Notes: generated from the sequence alone by a model not told the origin. Shown: positions 25,540 through 34,699, numbered from the stretch's first letter. The stretch: 64,000 nucleotides of DNA from G963664115 sp965263045 (GCA_965263045.1 CBDHGK010000006.1:26301-90300), one strand, 5' to 3'. A program made the numbers and translations.

Positions 25540-27257
25540 ACGCTGACCGACTGCTGGCCCATTACGAACGAATCGCCGACGCGCCTGATGCGATTGCGCG
25601 ATTGCGCCGCTTCATTCTCGACCTGGCCGTGCGCGGCAAGCTGGTGCCGCAGGATCCGAACGACGAGCCGGCATCGGAACTGCTGGAGCGGATCGTGGCG
25701 GAGAGGGCGCGGTTGGTGAAGGCGGGGGAGATCAGGAAGCCGCGGGATATCGACGGCGGCGAGAATGTAATCGCGCTCTTTGAATCTCCCAAATGCTGGC
25801 GTTGGGTAAGGCTCGATGCCGTCGGTGCAATCATTGGGGGAGGCACCCCATCTGCCGGTGACGCCGACAACTTCGCCACCCCCGGGACGGGCGTCCCATG
25901 GCTGACGCCAGCCGATTTAGGCGGTTTCTCGGAACAGTTCATCTCTCGTGGTGCGCGTGATCTTTCTGAAAATGGGCTTCAGACTTCTTCAGCGACCTTG
26001 ATGCCTGCCGGAACTGTGCTTTTTACAAGCAGGGCTCCGATCGGTTACGTCGCAATCGCGGCAAATCCTATTTCGACCAATCAGGGCTTCAAATCTATCG
26101 TTCCCTACGTTCCCGATTGCTCACGCTTCATTGCACTTGCCATGAAGACTTTCTCGGCTGAAATCGACGCGAAGGCCCCGGGGACCACATTTAAGGAAGT
26201 CTCGGGCAAGATCGTCGCAGGTGTTCCATTCCCACTCCCACCCCTCGCCGAGCAGCACCGCATTGTCGCGAAGGTCGATGAATTGATGGAGCTATGCGAC
26301 CGGCTGGCAGCAGCACGGACACAGCGAGAGGCGATGCGGGATCGGATGGGGGCGGGGAGCCTCGTCCGCCTCAATGATCCCGATCCCAACCCGGTGGTAT
26401 TCCGGAACCACGCCGCCTTTGCCCTCGAAAACCTCGCCCCACTCACCACCCGTCGCGACCAGATCAAGGCCATGCGGCAAACCATCCTCAACCTGGCTGT
26501 TCGCGGCAAACTGGTGCCGCAGGATTCGAATGACGAACCGGCGGCTGAACTGCTGAAGCGGATTGCGAAGGAGAAGGCAGGCGAGAGCAAGAAGACCAAA
26601 CCGACAATCAGTCTGACCAGTTCGATCACAAGATGCGACGTGCCATCGGGATGGGTAATTACAGATCTCCAATCCGTGTGTGCATCGATTACGGATGGAG
26701 ATCATCTTCCACCGCCGAAGACCGAGAGTGGAATTCCATTCCTGGTGATCGGCAACGTCCGTAGCCAGACGATTGAATTCACGGGGTCACGATTCGTGTC
26801 GCCGGAATACTATGAAGCCCTAGATCCGATTCGCCGCCCAAGAAGTGGCGACCTTCTTTACACCCTGGTTGGGTCGTATGGGATACCCGTCGTTGTCCGT
26901 GACAATCAACCTTTCTGCGTTCAGCGCCACATTGGAATATTGCGGCCGTCCAACTTCATCGATGTAGGGTTTTTGGGCCGTGCGATGGAGAGCCGTCTGG
27001 TATTCGAGCAGGCAACCGCTTGTGCAACGGGCATCGCCCAAAAGACCGTTCCGCTTTCTGGGCTCAGGCGACTCTTGATCCCCATTCCACCCCTTGCCGA
27101 ACAGCACCGCATTGTCACCAGGGCCGATGAACTGATAGCGCTTTGTGACCGGCTGGAGGCGAGCCTCTCCACCGGAGATGACACCCGCCGCCGCCTGCTT
27201 GATGCTCTGCTGCATGAGGTGTTGGTGATGGGCGCGGACCGGAAGTCCGTGGCCTGA
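25536..27257 (+). CDS. hsdS: Type I specificity subunit HsdS
   Basis: DNA-recognition subunit with two target-recognition domains. The 573-residue protein repeats LAVRGKLVPQD at residues 30-40 and 320-330, exactly 290 apart; each copy starts a conserved spacer helix and each half ends with PPLAEQHRIV followed by a coiled-coil helix. The first domain includes GGGTPSAGDADNF, the second ITDGDHLPPPKTESGIPFL. Both halves look complete, so specificity would be bipartite. Translationally coupled to hsdM. Functional in itself, but dependent on the damaged hsdM. Confidence 0.95.
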   Translation: MNADRLLAHYERIADAPDAIARLRRFILDLAVRGKLVPQDPNDEPASELLERIVAERARLVKAGEIRKPRDIDGGENVIALFESPKCWRWVRLDAVGAIIGGGTPSAGDADNFATPGTGVPWLTPADLGGFSEQFISRGARDLSENGLQTSSATLMPAGTVLFTSRAPIGYVAIAANPISTNQGFKSIVPYVPDCSRFIALAMKTFSAEIDAKAPGTTFKEVSGKIVAGVPFPLPPLAEQHRIVAKVDELMELCDRLAAARTQREAMRDRMGAGSLVRLNDPDPNPVVFRNHAAFALENLAPLTTRRDQIKAMRQTILNLAVRGKLVPQDSNDEPAAELLKRIAKEKAGESKKTKPTISLTSSITRCDVPSGWVITDLQSVCASITDGDHLPPPKTESGIPFLVIGNVRSQTIEFTGSRFVSPEYYEALDPIRRPRSGDLLYTLVGSYGIPVVVRDNQPFCVQRHIGILRPSNFIDVGFLGRAMESRLVFEQATACATGIAQKTVPLSGLRRLLIPIPPLAEQHRIVTRADELIALCDRLEASLSTGDDTRRRLLDALLHEVLVMGADRKSVA

Positions 27258-27518
27258 CGACCCGCTTGGTGGTTCCGGGGTGGTCAAGATCATCATCGGT
27301 TCGAAGGGAGTTGCGCTCCAGCGAAGCGATGTTGGAGGGAATCTCGAGTAGCGCTTCGTGCACCGATGCCGGTACAAGACGTCGTGAAGCCATTTGCGCG
27401 TCCCAAAAACGATGGTTCCAGTTCCGAAACAGCTCAGCATAAAGAGACGGTCTCGAACCCCTTGAGAGGAACCGACAGTATGCCCACGAGAACCGTCCTG
27501 GAATCGAACGTTAAATAG
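27258..27518. other. Gap between hsdS and resolvase remnant
   Basis: About 260 bases with no gene-like frame, terminator-like stem or repeat that I can identify. Confidence 0.35.
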
Positions 27519-27612
27519 ACGAACGGCCCGGACCGCAACGGCGACATCCTCGGCTATGTCCGGGTCTCGACTGCAGCACAGGATGCCGCCGGGCAGCAGG
27601 ACTGGCTCCGAG
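27519..27612 (+). pseudogene. Serine resolvase, N-terminal fragment
   Basis: Encodes ILGYVRVSTAAQDAAGQQDWL, the catalytic N-terminus of a Tn3-type resolvase with its nucleophilic Ser; the start codon is missing. It ends at an IS21 insertion. The 6-base duplication TCCGAG (27607-27612 and 30427-30432) shows the exact insertion site. Joining both sides gives REAGAIAHFERRLISER in frame, which still lacks the middle of the catalytic domain, so the resolvase was already deleted internally before the insertion. Confidence 0.8.
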
Positions 27613-27716
27613 TGCGTATTCCGGACGATCGTGATCACTGATTCCGATTTAACGTGATCACCCGTCGGTAGCGAAGTTTAGACCTGTTAGGTTCTTCCTT
27701 GAAAAAGGAGAACTTG

Positions 27717-29402
27717 ATGGGAACAAGACGGCTATCGATGAGACAGTTACGCGAGATTTTACGACTCAAACACGAACAGAAACTCAGCCACCGGGCCATC
27801 GCCCGAGCCTGCCGAGTGGGAGTAGGGACGGTTTCGGAGTACGTCCGACGGGCGGCACGTGCAGGGTTGGAATGGCCGCTGCCTGAGGAACTGGACGAGG
27901 CCGCGCTTGAAGCGCGGCTGTTTTCCAGCGCGGGACCGGGCTCCCGGGAACGGGTGGTTCCAGATGTCGAGCGGATCCACCAGGAGTTGAAGCGTGTTGG
28001 AGTCACCCTCCACCTGCTCTGGGAAGAGTACCGGGAAGCGAATCCAAAGGGATATGCCTACAGCCAGTTCTGTGTGATCTACGGGCGGTGGGCCCAGAAA
28101 CTGAAGCCCTCGATGCGGCAGGTGCCCCGCGCCGGCGAGAAGACCTTCATCGACTTTTCCGGCAAACGGCCAGAACTGACGGATCCGCGGACGGGCACAA
28201 CTAAACCAGTCGAGTTGTTCGTGGCCGCGCTGGGCGCCAGCGGTTATACCTACGCCGAAGCGACACCGAGCCAGAAACTCGCCGACTGGATCGGCGTACA
28301 TATTCGCATGGTGGAGTTCTTCGGCGGATCGAGCCGGATCTGGGTTCCCGATCAACTCAAGAGTGCCATTACCCTGTCCTGCCGCTACGAAGCAGGAGTG
28401 AATCGCACCTACCAGGATGAGGCAGAACATTACGGCGCCGTTGTCATTCCGGCCCGGCCTCGGAAACCCAAAGACAAAGCAAAAATCGAAGCCACGGTCC
28501 TTCTGGCACAGCGTTGGCTCCTGGCCAGAATCCGGAATCACACGTTCTTCAGTCTGGCGGACTTGAACGGGGCGATTCGAAAGTTGCTGTTGGAACTGAA
28601 CCAGCGGCCGATGCAGAAGCTTCGCGTGTCCCGCCTGGAACTCTACGAAAGGCTGGATCGACCGGCCCTACAGCCACTACCGACCGATCGGTATGAACAG
28701 GCCGAGTGGAAGGGCTGTCGTGCCAATATCGACTACCACGTGACCGTGGATCACCATCCCTACAGCGTGCCCTACCAGTTGATCCAGGAAACCCTGGAAG
28801 CGCGTTACACCGCCTCGATTGTCGAGGTCTACCACAAAGGCCGGCGCGTCGCCTCTCATCCTCGCCGCTACGATCACCAACCGTCGACTCTGTCGGAACA
28901 TATGCCCAGTTCCCATCGAGCCCATGCGGCATGGACACCATCCCGGCTGATCCGTTGGGCGGAGAAAACCGGCTCTCAGACCGGCCGACTGGCCGAGGAG
29001 ATGATAAAACGGTGGCCCCATCCTGAGCAGGGGTACCGCTCCTGCCTGGGATTGATGAGCCTGGGACGCCGCTACGGCGCCCAGCGGCTCGAAGCCGCCA
29101 GTGCCCGAGCACTTCGCTTACAGTCCTATAGCTACCGAACCGTCAAAAACATCCTGTCCTCGGCCCAGGACCGTTTGCCGTTCGAGAATTCCGAAACCCT
29201 ACCCACGCCCCATCACGACAACATTCGCGGCGCCGCCTATTATGCGGAGCCAGAGGAGAGCACACATGCTAATGGAACAAACCCTGGAGAAGATGAACCA
29301 GATGAAGCTATCGGCCATGGTCGAAGCCCTCGAGCAGCAACGCCGCTCGAATCAGTACACGGATCTGAGTTTCGAGGAGCGTCTGGGCCTTCTAGTGGAT
29401 GA
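27717..29402 (+). CDS. istA: IS21 transposase IstA
   Basis: DDE-type transposase of IS21. N-terminal HTH (LSHRAIARACRVGVGTVSEY), then the rve core: first Asp in KTFIDFSGKR, second in IWVPDQLKSAI, Glu in KDKAKIEATVLLAQRW. ATG 27717 is chosen because AAAGGAG lies 7 bases upstream; the frame opens slightly earlier. The C-terminus runs about 45 codons into istB in another frame (rich in E, P and G), longer than usual, suggesting loss of the normal stop. Confidence 0.92.
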   Translation: MGTRRLSMRQLREILRLKHEQKLSHRAIARACRVGVGTVSEYVRRAARAGLEWPLPEELDEAALEARLFSSAGPGSRERVVPDVERIHQELKRVGVTLHLLWEEYREANPKGYAYSQFCVIYGRWAQKLKPSMRQVPRAGEKTFIDFSGKRPELTDPRTGTTKPVELFVAALGASGYTYAEATPSQKLADWIGVHIRMVEFFGGSSRIWVPDQLKSAITLSCRYEAGVNRTYQDEAEHYGAVVIPARPRKPKDKAKIEATVLLAQRWLLARIRNHTFFSLADLNGAIRKLLLELNQRPMQKLRVSRLELYERLDRPALQPLPTDRYEQAEWKGCRANIDYHVTVDHHPYSVPYQLIQETLEARYTASIVEVYHKGRRVASHPRRYDHQPSTLSEHMPSSHRAHAAWTPSRLIRWAEKTGSQTGRLAEEMIKRWPHPEQGYRSCLGLMSLGRRYGAQRLEAASARALRLQSYSYRTVKNILSSAQDRLPFENSETLPTPHHDNIRGAAYYAEPEESTHANGTNPGEDEPDEAIGHGRSPRAATPLESVHGSEFRGASGPSSG

Positions 29403-30027
29403 AGAATGGACGGCCCGGGAGCACCGTAAGCTCACCCGGCGTCTGCGCGTGGCCAAGCTGCGCTACAGCTCTGCATCGCTGGAAAACGTCGACTTCAAAC
29501 ATCGTCGCAGTCTGGACCGTTCCCAATTCCTCGCTCTGGGCTCCTGCGGGTGGATCCGGGACCGGCACAATCTGATCATTTCCGGTCCGACCGGCATCGG
29601 GAAAAGTTTTCTGGCTTCGGCTTTCGTCGAACGAGCCTGCCGGCGCGGTTTCAATGCCGCCTACGTCCGAATGCCCCGGCTCTTGCACCAACTGGCGGTC
29701 GGCCGTGGCGACGGCTCCTACGCTCGTGTTCTGGCACGGCTGGCCAAGACCGATCTGCTGGCCATCGACGACTGGCTCCTGGCCCCGCTACGCGATGCCG
29801 AACGCCGGGACTTGATCGAAGTCGTCGAGGAACGGAGCGAACGCTCCGCCATCTTGATCGCCAGCCAGCTCCCGGTCGCCGACTGGCACGGCGTCATCGG
29901 CGACCCGAACCAGGCCGACGCCATCTGCGATCGCCTCCTCCACAACGCGCATCGCATCGAACTGAAGGGACGATCCATGAGACAAACCAAGGCTGCCCCG
30001 AAACCCTCTTCCAAGGAGCCGGCATGA
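29266..30027 (+). CDS. istB: IS21 helper ATPase IstB
   Basis: AAA+ DnaC-like ATPase that assembles on target DNA and stimulates IstA. ATG 29266 is preceded by AGAGGAG and gives the family start MEQTLEKMNQMKLSAMVEAL. Walker A is GPTGIGKS (Ser in place of the usual Thr), and Walker B is LLAIDDWLLAPL. The C-terminal AICDRLLHNAHRIELKG is the usual IstB ending. It overlaps the extended istA tail. Confidence 0.92.
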   Translation: MLMEQTLEKMNQMKLSAMVEALEQQRRSNQYTDLSFEERLGLLVDEEWTAREHRKLTRRLRVAKLRYSSASLENVDFKHRRSLDRSQFLALGSCGWIRDRHNLIISGPTGIGKSFLASAFVERACRRGFNAAYVRMPRLLHQLAVGRGDGSYARVLARLAKTDLLAIDDWLLAPLRDAERRDLIEVVEERSERSAILIASQLPVADWHGVIGDPNQADAICDRLLHNAHRIELKGRSMRQTKAAPKPSSKEPA

Positions 30028-30432
30028 ACCCCACCTGGCGACGAGGTAGTCCAACTCGGACTGGCGTCCGATCGTCGCGGATACGCGATCCTGGCGCGAA
30101 GGATTTTCAGGAATTCAGTAAGGACGGGACGAAGAATGAGAAAGAACCTAAAAAACAAACCAGTGGCCTGTGGAAAATGATGGGCTATGGAAATCCACAA
30201 AAAACGTGGATTCCCACAGCCCTGGAAAAGCCTGCGGCTTTCCCACATTTACACACAGGCCCGGCGATGAATATCAAGATTATGGAAGCATTCAAAACAA
30301 GAATCGTGGACTTCGGGAGGTCTAAACTGAGATCCTAACCCTCACTTCGCTACGGCGGGTGATCACGATGCCCGGAATCACTGATCATGATCCCGGAACT
30401 GGTGATCACGATCAGCGGAATACGCATCCGAG

Positions 30433-30662
30433 AGGCCGGCGCCATTGCGCATTTCGAGCGGCGACTGATTTCCGAGCGCACCCGCGCCGGTATTGCCGCA
30501 GCCCGGAAACGCGGGCGAACACCCGGTCGCCCCCCGCTTCACCCGGACACCGTTTCGGCCGCCCCAAAAATGATTGAAGCTGGATTGGCGCCCGGCGAGG
30601 CTGCCAAACAGCTCGGCATTGGCAGGGCAACGGCTTACAGAATCGCAAAGGCGGTGCGTTGA
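30433..30662 (+). pseudogene. Serine resolvase, C-terminal fragment
   Basis: Continuation of the fragment at 27519: IAHFERRLISERTRAGIAAA is the E-helix region, then RKRGRTPGRPPLHPDT and a C-terminal HTH (GEAAKQLGIGRATAYRIAKA). It ends with a normal stop. The middle of the resolvase, with the active-site Arg cluster, is absent. Confidence 0.8.
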
Positions 30663-30957
30663 AGTCGAAACCCAGGCCCTTCGGTCCCTTAGAGTAATTT
30701 CAGGTACAAACCTTGCGATGACCACAATCCAGAGCGCCTGGCCGCTGGACTGGTCCTCGAAGTCAATGGAGATTTGGGTGCTCGAAATCATGCAGGACGT
30801 AACCAGCTACGACAAGGGAATCGGAGAGATCGAAATTGGAAGAATGATCTAAACAGAAGGACCCCAACTCAATCGGTTGGGGAAGGGGAAGTACGAATGT
30901 CTTTCTGTTGGGCTGAACCTGTTCTCAAATGACTCAGACGCAGAGTGAGTCCGATGG
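30663..30957. other. Gap between resolvase remnant and TIR operon
   Basis: About 295 bases without a convincing gene; it holds the terminator-like stem annotated at 30862-30882, otherwise nothing clear. Confidence 0.35.
30862..30882 (-). terminator. Stem-loop downstream of the TIR operon
   Basis: CCCCAAC and GTTGGGG form a 7-bp stem with a 7-base loop. Read on the minus strand it is followed by TCCTTCTGTTT, a weak T-tract. It lies about 80 bases past the stop of the TIR gene, a suitable place for its terminator. Confidence 0.5.
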
Positions 30958-31578
30958 CTATGAATTAGCGCGTCTCATCGGCCTGCTCAAGTCATAATCG
31001 CAACCCGATCTGTCGCTGTAGGTTGCTTCGAGCAGAAAGCGGAGCTTCTCAATATCGCCAGTCACTCGGTCCCAGTTCGTGACAGACACGTAGGCGCCAC
31101 TTTTCAGGAGGTTGTCTGTGATTCTGTCGGGCATATACGGATAACGTGACTCGTAATCCGTTCTGCTCGTGACTGGCACCCACTTGTCGTTATCCGGATA
31201 AACCGTGTTTTTCTCCTCGCCGCCATGTGCTGCCGTATATGTAGTGCAACCTGTTTGAGGCAACTGAATGACAAGGATTCCTGATTTCTTGTTCACTGTC
31301 CCATCAAACATGCTGGAATAGATCTCCCAGTCCACATGCTTTCGTTTCTTTGTTTCAAGCCCAACGAGAACAATCGTGACCGTCGAGTCGCGCAGATAGT
31401 CGTCGCGAATAATCTCCCGTATCCGCTGGTCCGGAAGCGTGTCATCAATCCCACCTGTGTCAACAGATGCATCGACGAACAAGTCGTAAGCCCTATTCAG
31501 AAGGAGCAAGGATTCCTTGTAGCTTCCGTCGTTAGCATCATGGTAACTGATGAACACTTTGTGCTTGCTCTGTAGCAC
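30958..31578 (-). CDS. TIR-domain protein of the ThsB/MTH538-like class
   Basis: Predicted NAD-consuming or signal-producing TIR enzyme of anti-phage defence. The 206-residue protein starts at GTG 31578, one base after the upstream stop. It opens with HKVFISYHDANDG (strand A), DQRIREIIRDDYLRDSTVT and IVLVGLETKKRKHVDWEI; Glu85 in VDWEIYSSM is the likely catalytic residue. This matches the TIR-like fold used by Thoeris ThsB, but no ThsA effector is visible in the window. A C-terminal extension of about 100 residues (MPDRITDNLLKSGAYVSV) follows. It forms a tight two-gene operon with 31580-32047. Confidence 0.82.
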   Translation of the reverse strand: MLQSKHKVFISYHDANDGSYKESLLLLNRAYDLFVDASVDTGGIDDTLPDQRIREIIRDDYLRDSTVTIVLVGLETKKRKHVDWEIYSSMFDGTVNKKSGILVIQLPQTGCTTYTAAHGGEEKNTVYPDNDKWVPVTSRTDYESRYPYMPDRITDNLLKSGAYVSVTNWDRVTGDIEKLRFLLEATYSDRSGCDYDLSRPMRRANS

Positions 31579-31579
31579 G

Positions 31580-32047
31580 CTACCCCTCCAGCTCAGAAAT
31601 ATCTTCGATATCTGCCATCTCAGCGAGCATCGCCGTATAGATGCGAAGGACTTTGTGAAGATCCCGCAGTTCGTCTCTAAATTCGGCACCGATTGGGTCG
31701 CCGAATCCCTGTTCGACCGAGATTTTGTGCCACTTTGCGGTAAACGGCCTGATCTTCTGGTTCAAAATAACGATCGCCAGCTTTGTAAATTCCAGGCAGT
31801 CTCGGCCATTCTCTTTGATAATCGAGCGCGTTGTGGGAAATAGGGAATAGACACTGTCCAACGCGGTTTTCTCATCGCCATCCGTCTCTCCTAGCGGTTG
31901 GGTTGTAATCCGCGTCAGCAATTCGATGTAGAGTTCCCAAGCGGCGACCTTATCGGGTTCCTTCGGGCTCCACTCCATCTCCAAGAATGGCGGCTTTATC
32001 TTGAGGGACGTCATGTCCCAGTTCTCCAGCCATTTGCCCCATTTCAT
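31580..32047 (-). CDS. Unrecognised partner of the TIR protein
   Basis: The 155-residue acidic, helical protein has no signal peptide, membrane segment or enzyme motif that I recognise. Features: WGKWLENWDM near the start, KVAAWELYIELLTRITTQPL, a DGDEKTALDSVYSLFP block, and a long helix ending MADIEDISELEG. Its stop lies one base before the GTG of the TIR gene, so the two are almost certainly co-translated. By analogy with coupled defence pairs it could sense infection, restrain the TIR enzyme, or bind its product; there is no direct evidence for any of these. Confidence 0.7.
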   Translation of the reverse strand: MKWGKWLENWDMTSLKIKPPFLEMEWSPKEPDKVAAWELYIELLTRITTQPLGETDGDEKTALDSVYSLFPTTRSIIKENGRDCLEFTKLAIVILNQKIRPFTAKWHKISVEQGFGDPIGAEFRDELRDLHKVLRIYTAMLAEMADIEDISELEG

Positions 32048-32309
32048 CGACGAACCCTCTGTTTATCCACAATCGCAGCCAATATCGTAATCGGCTGCCG
32101 TCGTGTCACACAAGCATCCCTTGTCGGGGCTCCTGCCTTCGGGCGTTTTCCTGTGGGTCGGCGGCTGGAGTCGCGAAAGCGGTGAAAGTTCGGTGTTCAG
32201 AAGAGCTTACACACGACCCTATGTCGCATTACGTACCTTTGTTGGAATAGAACCTAGAAGTGCTGTTCAGAAGTTAAATTGTCGTCGCCGTTGCGTTGCG
32301 GCCCCGCTG

Positions 32310-33194
32310 CTACTTCTTCAGTCGCCACATTTCCTGAAGCTTCGCGACATTCGGCAACTCTCGGTTGTCGATGCATGTGATGAACGACCTCCGAGCAACG
32401 TCAAAACTCGACATGAGTTGCTGTGCCTCCGGCGAGCGAGACGCATGAGCAGAGTTACCTCGGGCTTTGTATAGCAATTTAAGTTGTTGAAACAACCGCT
32501 CTCTCTCGGCGCCAGGAGGCTCCAAGAGTACGGCCAACGAGGATGCCAGATTCTTCGTGATCTTACTGCGTCCGGGCCGCACCAAGGTCTCCAATGCGGC
32601 CCAAATCATTACGATCGCACTACCGACCGAGTGCGCCCAGATTACGCTATCGAATGTTTGGAATGCACGCCCGAACGCTTGGTCATCCATCAGCTCAGAT
32701 CCGGGCCTGAGCGCCTCGCGCACCCACGACAAGTGCTTTTCCTCGATGACTTCTGGCGGATCAGGCACCGTAAGGAATTGCCGGGGCAATGTCTCGATCG
32801 GCCACAAGATGGGTTCGATCGAACTCCCCGCAACACTCGAAAAGGAAGTGTCGGACACAACTGGCATCCTCAACGTTGCACCGGTCAATAACCGTAGTAG
32901 TGCCAGGGTCAACCATAGGGTATTGAGGCGATCGAATTCCGTCGGACGCGCGCCCTGGTGCAATGCAACTTCAATTTCGACATCCAAGGATCCCCCACCA
33001 CGCGTCGTTTTCCATGGTCCAGGATGGTGACGATCGGCGCACTCCGGTCGCCGGAAGGCAAGTATGTATGGCGACATCACGTGAGCATAAGTCTTCCGAA
33101 GGACCAAACCCTCGCAGACCTCAAACTCATCCACGCCGAGCACAGCCCCTGCCAACCCGCCAAACAACGGTATGTTCTCTGGATGTTTGTCCAT
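32310..33194 (-). CDS. ApeA-like HEPN-domain protein
   Basis: Probable RNase-type abortive-infection effector. The 294-residue protein has an N-terminal beta-rich region (residues 1-140) and a C-terminal HEPN-like helical bundle: AIVMIWAALETLVRPG, then LASSLAVLLEPPGAER, and the R-x4-H motif in YKARGNSAHAS at about residue 247, typical of HEPN nucleases. The layout matches stand-alone Apea-like HEPN proteins. It lies upstream of the TIR operon on the same strand with a gap of about 260 bases, so co-regulation is possible but not shown. Confidence 0.75.
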   Translation of the reverse strand: MDKHPENIPLFGGLAGAVLGVDEFEVCEGLVLRKTYAHVMSPYILAFRRPECADRHHPGPWKTTRGGGSLDVEIEVALHQGARPTEFDRLNTLWLTLALLRLLTGATLRMPVVSDTSFSSVAGSSIEPILWPIETLPRQFLTVPDPPEVIEEKHLSWVREALRPGSELMDDQAFGRAFQTFDSVIWAHSVGSAIVMIWAALETLVRPGRSKITKNLASSLAVLLEPPGAERERLFQQLKLLYKARGNSAHASRSPEAQQLMSSFDVARRSFITCIDNRELPNVAKLQEMWRLKK

Positions 33195-33256
33195 TACGGT
33201 GAATAGCCTATCCGAGCCAGCGCCGCGCTTCGAACACTCTCTAAGTTAGTCTCGCA

Positions 33257-33337
33257 AGCGTTGTTGTACGGATCGGGACGGAGATGGAATTCGACGGATG
33301 TGTTGCAACTTTCAAAAAAAGGCAGGAGAGCGATGGG
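33257..33337. repeat. IS5-type right-end scar plus a 39-bp repeat
   Basis: 33257-33293 matches the inverse of 46754-46790 (right end of the IS5-type element) with 3 differences in 37. 33299-33337 matches 37616-37654 with 2 differences in 39 (core GGCAGGAGAGCGATGGG). Neither copy carries a gene. Confidence 0.65.
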
Positions 33338-33380
33338 TCGAGTCGAATAAAGGGTACCGAGCAGATTCGTGAAATACACG

Positions 33381-33995
33381 CTAAGGGCTCGGCTTGAGCC
33401 CTCGGGTGCTCATGAAGCTGTAGAGGGTCGTACGGGACACACCCGTGAGCTTGGCGATGGCGGTCTTGGAAACGCCCAACTCGAGGAAGCGCCGGATGTC
33501 GTCCTCCTTGCCACTGAGCCGTGAGACGCCCAGCGAGCCCTTCGGGCGCCCGAGCTTCCGGCCCGAGGCCCTGGCCTGGGCGAGGCCCTCGCGGGTGCGC
33601 CCGGAGATCAGGTCGCGCTCGACCTCGGCGAACAGCGCGAAGAGGGTGGTCATGACTTTGGTCTGGATGTCGCGCTTGCCCTCGATGCGGATGTTCTCCT
33701 TCATCGCCACGAAGGCGACGCCTGCCGTGGCGAGGGCGTCGAGGATGGCGACGATCTGACCCAGCGACCGACCGAGCCGGGAGAGTTCGCTGACGACCAA
33801 ACGGTCGCCGCGCTGAAGGACGTTCATCAGCTCGTCGAGCCGGCGGCGCTTTTCGGAAGCCTGTCCAGAGGCGGTCGCCTTGATGAAATCGTCGATGCGG
33901 AAGTCGTGTTTGCGTGGGTACTCAAGGATGGCGAGGCGCTGCCTGCGCACGTCCTGCTGCGCGGTCGAGACCCTCAGATAGGCAACGGTTTTCAC
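33381..33995 (-). CDS. Serine recombinase (resolvase/invertase)
   Basis: Site-specific recombinase. Catalytic N-terminus VKTVAYLRVSTAQQD (nucleophile Ser), active-site block VSELSRLGRSLGQIV, E-helix FALFAEVERDLISGRTREGL, and a C-terminal HTH (GVSKTAIAKLTGVSRTTLYS). GTG 33995 gives the usual family N-terminus; the frame is open to 34151, with an ATG at 34067 adding unrelated residues. About 204 residues, apparently intact. It may have mobilised this segment. Confidence 0.9.
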   Translation of the reverse strand: MKTVAYLRVSTAQQDVRRQRLAILEYPRKHDFRIDDFIKATASGQASEKRRRLDELMNVLQRGDRLVVSELSRLGRSLGQIVAILDALATAGVAFVAMKENIRIEGKRDIQTKVMTTLFALFAEVERDLISGRTREGLAQARASGRKLGRPKGSLGVSRLSGKEDDIRRFLELGVSKTAIAKLTGVSRTTLYSFMSTRGLKPSP

Positions 33996-34290
33996 GGCCT
34001 GACCATGGAATACGGCTTCTGGTATTTTATCTGACAGATACGGAACATAGAATGCATCACGTTCCATGCTACTGAACTGTTCGGTCGTAACGGGCGTTTG
34101 TTCCTGACAGACTCCTGCTGGTCTGCGACCCTGACGTCTCGTCAACCGCATCCTTCGGCATGGCTTTTCTTCTCAATCAGATCAGGCCCGGCACAGCAGC
34201 CCGAAGATTGGCCGTCCGGATTTTCGATAGGATGGCCGCAGGGTTTAACTCTTTAGCCGACGACGACCGCAAAGCGGAAAGGAAAATACA

Positions 34291-34485
34291 ATGACGACCG
34301 ACAGAACAACGAAAGCATTACTCGCCCTGATTGCCCTGGGCCTGTTTTTGAACGCTATTGTTCCGTTCGTACAGCCTGCCGTGGTGCAGGCCCAATCTGG
34401 AACAAGCGAGATCCGGTTGAGTCAGATTTTCAATGAATTGAGACAGATTTCTACTGGGTACTGCATGAATGACAAAATCTGTTGA
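34291..34485 (+). CDS. Small exported or membrane-anchored protein
   Basis: The 64-residue protein has a single hydrophobic segment (ALLALIALGLFLNAIVPF, residues 10-27) and a putative signal cleavage near VQAQSG. The mature part is short and ends GYCMNDKIC with two Cys. AAAGGAAAA precedes the ATG. Similar tiny signal-peptide proteins are common in GC-rich environmental bacteria; role unknown. Confidence 0.6.
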   Translation: MTTDRTTKALLALIALGLFLNAIVPFVQPAVVQAQSGTSEIRLSQIFNELRQISTGYCMNDKIC

Positions 34486-34699
34486 AGCCAGCGGCCTGCC
34501 ACGTTGAGCGCCACCTCGAGCCGCTATCACCGTGAGACCAGTGCGTGAAGTAGAGGCTCCTTAGCGGAGATTAAAGTTGACCTCAATCGTGAGCGCGACA
34601 TCTACTGGCTCGCCGTTCCGGGACGAAAGCGCCACTGCCTGACGGTCTCGATGGCCTGCTCTATGAGATTCTCTCTCAGTTCGGTTAGTACAAAGATCC

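Larger units (their letters stand above)
27613..30426 (+). mobile_element. IS21-family element 1
   Basis: Ends TGCGTATTCCG at 27613 and the complement of 30416-30426. Inside each end, repeated TGATCAC words form the multiple transposase-binding sites typical of IS21. Size about 2.8 kb with istA and istB. The 6-bp target duplication TCCGAG flanks it. Complete, probably recent. Confidence 0.88.

Noticed and set aside
30190..30260. Stem-loops near the end of IS21 element 1 as a regulatory RNA
   Set aside because: Short AATCCAC/GTGGATT stem in IS non-coding DNA; no sign of more than terminal structure.
31580..32047. Partner of the TIR gene as ThsA
   Set aside because: Too short and lacks SIR2, SLOG or membrane segments found in ThsA.
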